Origin: Acetofilamentum sp.
GTDB taxonomy: Bacteria > Bacteroidota > Bacteroidia > Bacteroidales > DTU049
NCBI GenBank assembly: GCA_020720525.1
Contig: DYON01000060.1
Coordinates: 1 to 11,852, forward strand
Direction: 5' to 3'
DNA length: 11,852 nucleotides
The notes under the pieces are model-generated. The model saw nothing but the letters and a program-made list of their open reading frames with translations. It did no database searches and had not been told where the DNA came from. A program made the translations under genes and the position numbers. Shown in pieces: positions 8,848-11,852 of this stretch (within the stretch, counting starts at the first letter, position 1; each line of letters opens with the position of its first letter).

Positions 8848-8866
8848 GAGTATCGGCGTGCCGAAA

Positions 8867-9238
8867 CTATTTGACTTCAACTTCGGCTCCAGCTTCTTCC
8901 AATGCTTTTCTTAAAGCTTCGGCTTCGTCTTTTCCGACTTTTTCTTTGATTGCTGATGGTGCAGCGTCAACCAGTTCTTTGGCTTCTTTAAGTCCGAGAC
9001 TTGTGAGTTCTTTCACGAGTTTCACGACGGCGAGTTTCTGTGCTCCCGACGATTTCAGGATTACGTCGAACTCAGTTTGTTCTTCAACGGCTTCTGCGGC
9101 TGGGCCAGCAACCATAGCGGCAACAGGTGCAGCAGCTGGTTCGATACCATACTCATCTTTGAGAATTTGGAGAAGTTCGTTTACGTCTTTAACAGTGAGG
9201 TTTACTAACTGTTCAGCAATAGCTTTCAAATCTGCCAT
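8867..9238 (-). CDS. rplL: Ribosomal protein bL12 (L7/L12)
   Basis: This 123-residue protein is the multicopy, flexible stalk protein of the 50S subunit that recruits translational GTPases. The N-terminal dimerisation and L10-binding domain is about 1-31. An Ala/Pro-rich hinge is about 33-52. The C-terminal factor-binding domain starts at EFDVIL (56-61) and includes the conserved KLAVVKLVKELTSLGLKEAK (68-87) and LVDAAP (89-94). Length is normal for the family. It lies 32 bp after rplJ, in the usual rplJL arrangement. Its stop is followed by the rplL-rpoB hairpin. Confidence 0.99.
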   Translation of the reverse strand: MADLKAIAEQLVNLTVKDVNELLQILKDEYGIEPAAAPVAAMVAGPAAEAVEEQTEFDVILKSSGAQKLAVVKLVKELTSLGLKEAKELVDAAPSAIKEKVGKDEAEALRKALEEAGAEVEVK

Positions 9239-9270
9239 TTTTATTACTTTTTAAAGGGTTACAAAAAAAA

Positions 9271-9795
9271 TTACGCGGCTTTTTCCGACAATGTTTTCAG
9301 AACGCCAGCCAGTGCACTTGCTTTTGAGCCGAGTGCGTTGACCAGATTGTTTGCAGGCGATTGCAATGCAAGAAGTACATCGGCGATAAGCTCATTCTTA
9401 CTCTTAATGTTGGTAAGAAAATCGAGCTGGTTGTCGCCAAGTACAACCATGTCCATTACATAAGCACCTTTGAGTTCCGGCTTCACCATTTTCTTACGAT
9501 ACTCTTTAATAAGAGCAGCTGGTGCTTTAGCCGAATCTGACAACATAATTGCAGAAGAGCCTTTCAAAGCGGGAAAGAGACCAGAAAAATCTTTACCAGA
9601 GTTTTCCATTGCTCTTTTCAGGAGGGTGTTTTTCACCATTTGTAGCTTGATATTGCGCTTAAAACACAAACGGCGAAACTGCGATGTTTGTTCAGCATTC
9701 AGACCGAGAATATCGGTGATGTAAACAACTTCGTTTGCCTTAAGTATTTTAGACAACTCAGCTACAAGCTGGTTTTTTTCTTCCTTGGTTTTCAT
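9271..9795 (-). CDS. rplJ: Ribosomal protein uL10
   Basis: This 174-residue protein anchors the L12 dimers to 23S rRNA near L11. The rRNA-binding N-terminal domain includes MVKNTLLKRA (53-62) and LKGSSAIML (77-85). The C-terminal helix (about 134-172, Ala/Leu rich) is the L12-binding tail. The ATG lies 26 bp after rplA. In E. coli the L10-L12 complex represses its own mRNA through a long leader. Here the short gap cannot hold such a leader, so a comparable site would have to lie within rplA. A small dyad just before the start is listed separately. Confidence 0.98.
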   Translation of the reverse strand: MKTKEEKNQLVAELSKILKANEVVYITDILGLNAEQTSQFRRLCFKRNIKLQMVKNTLLKRAMENSGKDFSGLFPALKGSSAIMLSDSAKAPAALIKEYRKKMVKPELKGAYVMDMVVLGDNQLDFLTNIKSKNELIADVLLALQSPANNLVNALGSKASALAGVLKTLSEKAA

Positions 9796-9798
9796 AGG

Positions 9799-9810
9799 CC
9801 GAACTTTCGG
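9799..9810 (-). promoter_or_regulatory. Small dyad in the rplJ translation-initiation region
   Basis: CCGAA and TTCGG separated by two bases lie 4-15 bases upstream of the rplJ ATG. In RNA this can form a 4-bp stem with a tetraloop in the ribosome-binding region. It could modulate rplJ initiation, but such a short dyad may be chance. Confidence 0.25.
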
Positions 9811-9821
9811 TTTAGGGTTAA

Positions 9822-10514
9822 TTAGGAGATACTTTTAACATCAATGTGTATCCCGGGGCTCATCGTGCTCGACAAAAATACACTCTTCACATACGTGCCC
9901 TTGGTAGCAGTTGGCTTCAACTTGATGATGGTTGAAAGCAATTCGCGGGCATTGTCTTCGAGTTTATCAATTTCGAACGACAATTTTCCAACGCCGGAAT
10001 GAATAATTCCGTACTTATCAACCTTGAAGTCGATTTTACCTGCTTTAACATCGGCTACAGCTTTTCCGACTTCCATCGTTACTGTACCTGTTTTGGGGTT
10101 GGGCATCAATCCACGTGGTCCAAGGATTTTTCCTAAGGCACCTACCTTAGGCATAACGTTTGGAGTGGTGATTACAACATCAACATCGGTCCATCCACCT
10201 TTGATCTTGGCGATATAATCGTCGAGACCAACATGTTCGGCTCCAGCTGCTTTGGCTTCGTCTTCTTTTTCGGGTCCACACAAAACCAAAACTCTTACAG
10301 TTTTTCCCGTTCCATGAGGAAGCGTCACGGTTCCACGAACCATTTGGTTCGCTTTTCTGGGGTCAACTCCGAGTCGTACGTCTAAATCTACCGACGGGTC
10401 GAATTTGGTATAAGAAATTTCTTTCACCAGATTCAAGGCATCGGTAAGTGTATATTGAGCAGTTCTGTCAAATTTACTTAGTGATTCTTTTCTTTTTCTG
10501 GAAACTTTGGCCAT
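9822..10514 (-). CDS. rplA: Ribosomal protein uL1
   Basis: This 230-residue protein forms the L1 stalk, which controls release of deacylated tRNA from the E site. Recognisable blocks are FDPSVDLDVRLGVDPRKANQ (38-57), GTVTLPHGTGK (61-71), the domain II segment up to VDVVITTPNVMPKVGALGKI (111-130) with GPRGLMPNPKTGTVT (132-146), and the C-terminal domain I return from about 160, with TKGTYVKSVFLSSTMSPGI (204-222). Length is normal. It lies 29 bp downstream of rplK and 26 bp upstream of rplJ. L1 is an mRNA-binding autoregulator of the rplKA pair in E. coli; the 23-bp gap before rplK leaves little room for the classical leader site. Confidence 0.99.
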   Translation of the reverse strand: MAKVSRKRKESLSKFDRTAQYTLTDALNLVKEISYTKFDPSVDLDVRLGVDPRKANQMVRGTVTLPHGTGKTVRVLVLCGPEKEDEAKAAGAEHVGLDDYIAKIKGGWTDVDVVITTPNVMPKVGALGKILGPRGLMPNPKTGTVTMEVGKAVADVKAGKIDFKVDKYGIIHSGVGKLSFEIDKLEDNARELLSTIIKLKPTATKGTYVKSVFLSSTMSPGIHIDVKSIS

Positions 10515-10543
10515 AATAGTAGTTTTTACTCGTTATCCTTCAA

Positions 10544-10981
10544 TTAAAAGGGGGCTGTACCTGTTACTTTAAGACCCATGCTACGGGCAGTTCCTGCTAC
10601 CATAAGCATAGCCGATTCAACTGTAAAACAATTGAGATCGACCATTTTGGACTCTGCAATTCCTTGAACTTGTTCCCATGTTACACTTGCCACTTTTATG
10701 CGGTTGGGTTCGCCAGATCCTTTTTGAATCTTAGCTTTTTCCATTAGCTGAACAGCTACTGGAGGAGTTTTTACTATAAATTCAAAACTCTTGTCCTTGT
10801 AAACTGTAATTATTACGGGAAGCAGTTTTCCTGCTTGTTCTTGCGAACGAGCATTGAATTGCTTGCAAAACTCCATAATATTCACACCCTTTGCACCAAG
10901 AGCTGGTCCAACTGGAGGTGATGGGTTTGCGGCACCGCCTTTTATTTGCAATTTAATTAATGCAGCAACTTCTTTTGCCAT
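10544..10981 (-). CDS. rplK: Ribosomal protein uL11
   Basis: This 145-residue protein binds the GTPase-associated region of 23S rRNA at the base of the L12 stalk. The N-terminal domain has GGAANPSPPVGPALGAKGVN (15-34), including P22 and P23 at the thiostrepton-sensitive site. The C-terminal RNA-binding domain includes KGSGEPNRIKV (87-97) and the conserved end TVESAMLMVAGTARSMGLKV (120-139). Length is normal. It lies 23 bp after nusG with an A-rich, Shine-Dalgarno-free upstream region. Confidence 0.99.
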   Translation of the reverse strand: MAKEVAALIKLQIKGGAANPSPPVGPALGAKGVNIMEFCKQFNARSQEQAGKLLPVIITVYKDKSFEFIVKTPPVAVQLMEKAKIQKGSGEPNRIKVASVTWEQVQGIAESKMVDLNCFTVESAMLMVAGTARSMGLKVTGTAPF

Positions 10982-11004
10982 GACTTTTGTCTTTTTTCGC
11001 GTTA

Positions 11005-11547
11005 TTATTCTTTTTCAACCTGCATAAAACTCAATTCGAGTGGAGTTTTTCTGCCGAAGATTTTCACCATTACTTTCAGTTTCTTTCTCTCTTCGTTCAC
11101 TTCTTCAATCACACCCGTGAAACTGTTGAACGGGCCGTCGATAACTCTAACCGATTCGCCAACAAGAAAAGTGTCGTACATTTCTTCGCCTTTGTCGGCC
11201 AGTTCGTCAACTTTTCCTAGAATCCGATTTACCTCGTTTTGACGCATTGGAATGGCTTCGCCTTTATTTCCTAAAAATCCTAAAACGCCAGGTACATTTT
11301 TGATAATATGTTCAATTTCACTATCGAGAGCTGCCTCTAAAAGCAAGTATCCAGGGAAGAAGCTGCGTTCTTTGGTGATTTTTTTTCCTTTGCGAATCTG
11401 AAACACCTTTTCCATAGGAATAAGCACTTGCGCAACATAGTCCTGCAAATTTAGACGAGCAACTTCATTATCGATGTATTGCTTCACTTTTTTTTCACTA
11501 CCGCTAATTGCACGGACTACATACCATTTTTTTTCTTCTGTGCTCAT
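11005..11547 (-). CDS. nusG: Transcription elongation and antitermination factor NusG
   Basis: This 180-residue factor binds the beta' clamp and, through its KOW domain, contacts Rho or the ribosome. The NGN domain is about residues 6-120, with KKWYVVRAISGSEKKV (6-21) and the RNA-polymerase-contacting SFFPGYLLLE (62-71). The KOW domain follows at about 127-160 with GESVRVIDGPFNSFTGVIEE (130-149). Length is normal and there is no large insertion of the UpxY or RfaH type, so this is the housekeeping copy. It ends in tandem TAA TAA codons (11002-11007). An AGGAG sits 9 bases before the ATG. It lies between secE and rplK, the usual order. Confidence 0.99.
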   Translation of the reverse strand: MSTEEKKWYVVRAISGSEKKVKQYIDNEVARLNLQDYVAQVLIPMEKVFQIRKGKKITKERSFFPGYLLLEAALDSEIEHIIKNVPGVLGFLGNKGEAIPMRQNEVNRILGKVDELADKGEEMYDTFLVGESVRVIDGPFNSFTGVIEEVNEERKKLKVMVKIFGRKTPLELSFMQVEKE

Positions 11548-11556
11548 TGCAAGGTG

Positions 11557-11561
11557 CTCCT
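11557..11561 (-). promoter_or_regulatory. Shine-Dalgarno-like AGGAG before nusG
   Basis: On the minus strand AGGAG is followed by a 9-base spacer and the nusG ATG. Other starts in this window, such as rplK and rplL, have A/T-rich upstream sequence without such a motif, as is usual in Bacteroidota, so this one stands out. It lies in the 27-bp secE-nusG gap. Confidence 0.5.
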
Positions 11562-11574
11562 GTACTCTTTTCTA

Positions 11575-11766
11575 CTAAAACAAATTGTAAACAAGTTTCA
11601 GAATATTTTCAAACGATAAATCCATTGCCAGTACTACTAAGGCTATGATAATCGATGCTATCGACACAACAATAGAGCTTTCTTGAAGCTCTGCCCATGT
11701 GGGCCAGCTCACCTTGTGTAGCATCTCGTCGCGTACTTCCCTTAATGAGTTTATTAACTTGCGCAT
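11575..11766 (-). CDS. secE: Preprotein translocase subunit SecE
   Basis: This 63-residue, single-span form of SecE clamps the SecY channel in the inner membrane. An amphipathic N-terminal helix (1-16) leads into the conserved KVSWPTWAEL (18-27), followed by one transmembrane segment at about 31-48 (rich in Ile, Val and Ala) and a short C-terminal tail. I chose the ATG giving MRKLINSL. A start 14 codons further upstream, at 11808, would lie inside the tRNA gene and add sequence encoded by the tRNA itself. The gene starts 17 bp after the tRNA-Trp 3' end, so the two are probably co-transcribed, with tRNA processing freeing the secE mRNA 5' end. Confidence 0.96.
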   Translation of the reverse strand: MRKLINSLREVRDEMLHKVSWPTWAELQESSIVVSIASIIIALVVLAMDLSFENILKLVYNLF

Positions 11767-11783
11767 TGTTTTTATTTGTTTTG

Positions 11784-11852
11784 CACGGGTGGTAGGAGTC
11801 GAACCCACAGCCTACGGTTTTGGAGACCGCCACTCTACCAATTGAGCTACAC
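11784..11852 (-). tRNA. tRNA-Trp (CCA anticodon), 5' end cut by the window edge
   Basis: The minus strand shows a D arm (GCTC and GAGT), an anticodon arm with loop CTCCAAA (anticodon CCA, Trp), a T arm with loop TTCGACT, an acceptor 3' strand CACCCGT and discriminator G at 11784. The window begins at tRNA position 5, so the first four bases are missing. They should pair with CCGT and so read ACGG. The 3' CCA is not encoded; the bases after the discriminator are CAA, so CCA must be added enzymatically. tRNA-Trp directly before secE is a familiar order in Bacteroidota, often downstream of tuf. Confidence 0.96.

Noticed and set aside
11767..11808. Longer secE start at 11808
   Set aside because: The extra 14 codons are read from the tRNA-Trp gene and its 3' flank. 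The ATG at 11766 gives a normal-length single-span SecE.
1..11852. A mobile, phage, CRISPR or novel multigene system
   Set aside because: Both strands are accounted for by a standard housekeeping operon and a short repeat-bearing spacer. No transposase, integrase, CRISPR repeats or unexplained gene cluster is present.

Overview
The window is a chromosomal core-genome segment from a member of the Bacteroidota, most likely Bacteroidales. This assignment rests on three things: the RpoB and RpoC sequence type and lengths (1269 and 1428 aa), a small DUF3467 gene directly after rpoC, and a tRNA-Trp gene directly before secE. Most starts lack a Shine-Dalgarno sequence, which also fits this phylum. 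Every real gene lies on the minus strand, so the genes are transcribed from the right edge towards the left.

Layout in order of transcription: tRNA-Trp(CCA), missing its first four bases at the right edge; secE (11766-11575); nusG (11547-11005); rplK (10981-10544); rplA (10514-9822); rplJ (9795-9271); rplL (9238-8867). Next comes a 99-bp gap with a 13-bp perfect hairpin and short U-tract, followed by rpoB (8767-4958, TTG start), rpoC (4925-639) and a DUF3467 gene (636-322). A strong intrinsic terminator at 280-245 ends the unit. Apart from the rplL-rpoB gap, spacings are 2-32 bp, so this reads as one long transcription unit, with the rplL-rpoB hairpin as the likely point of differential expression.

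The genes belong to linked core processes. SecE is a translocon subunit. NusG couples RNA polymerase to other factors. L11, L1, L10 and L7/L12 form the ribosomal stalks and their bases. RpoB and RpoC form the RNA polymerase catalytic core. DUF3467 has no established function, and its position makes it the only uncharacterised protein of interest here.

The left 244 bases contain no supportable gene. They hold two identical 30-bp palindromic repeat units; the second lies inside a larger inverted repeat. I see no mobile element, CRISPR array, phage or defence gene, and no new multigene system. The points worth a second look are the TTG start of rpoB, the rplL-rpoB hairpin, the tight rpoC-DUF3467 junction and the palindromic repeats.
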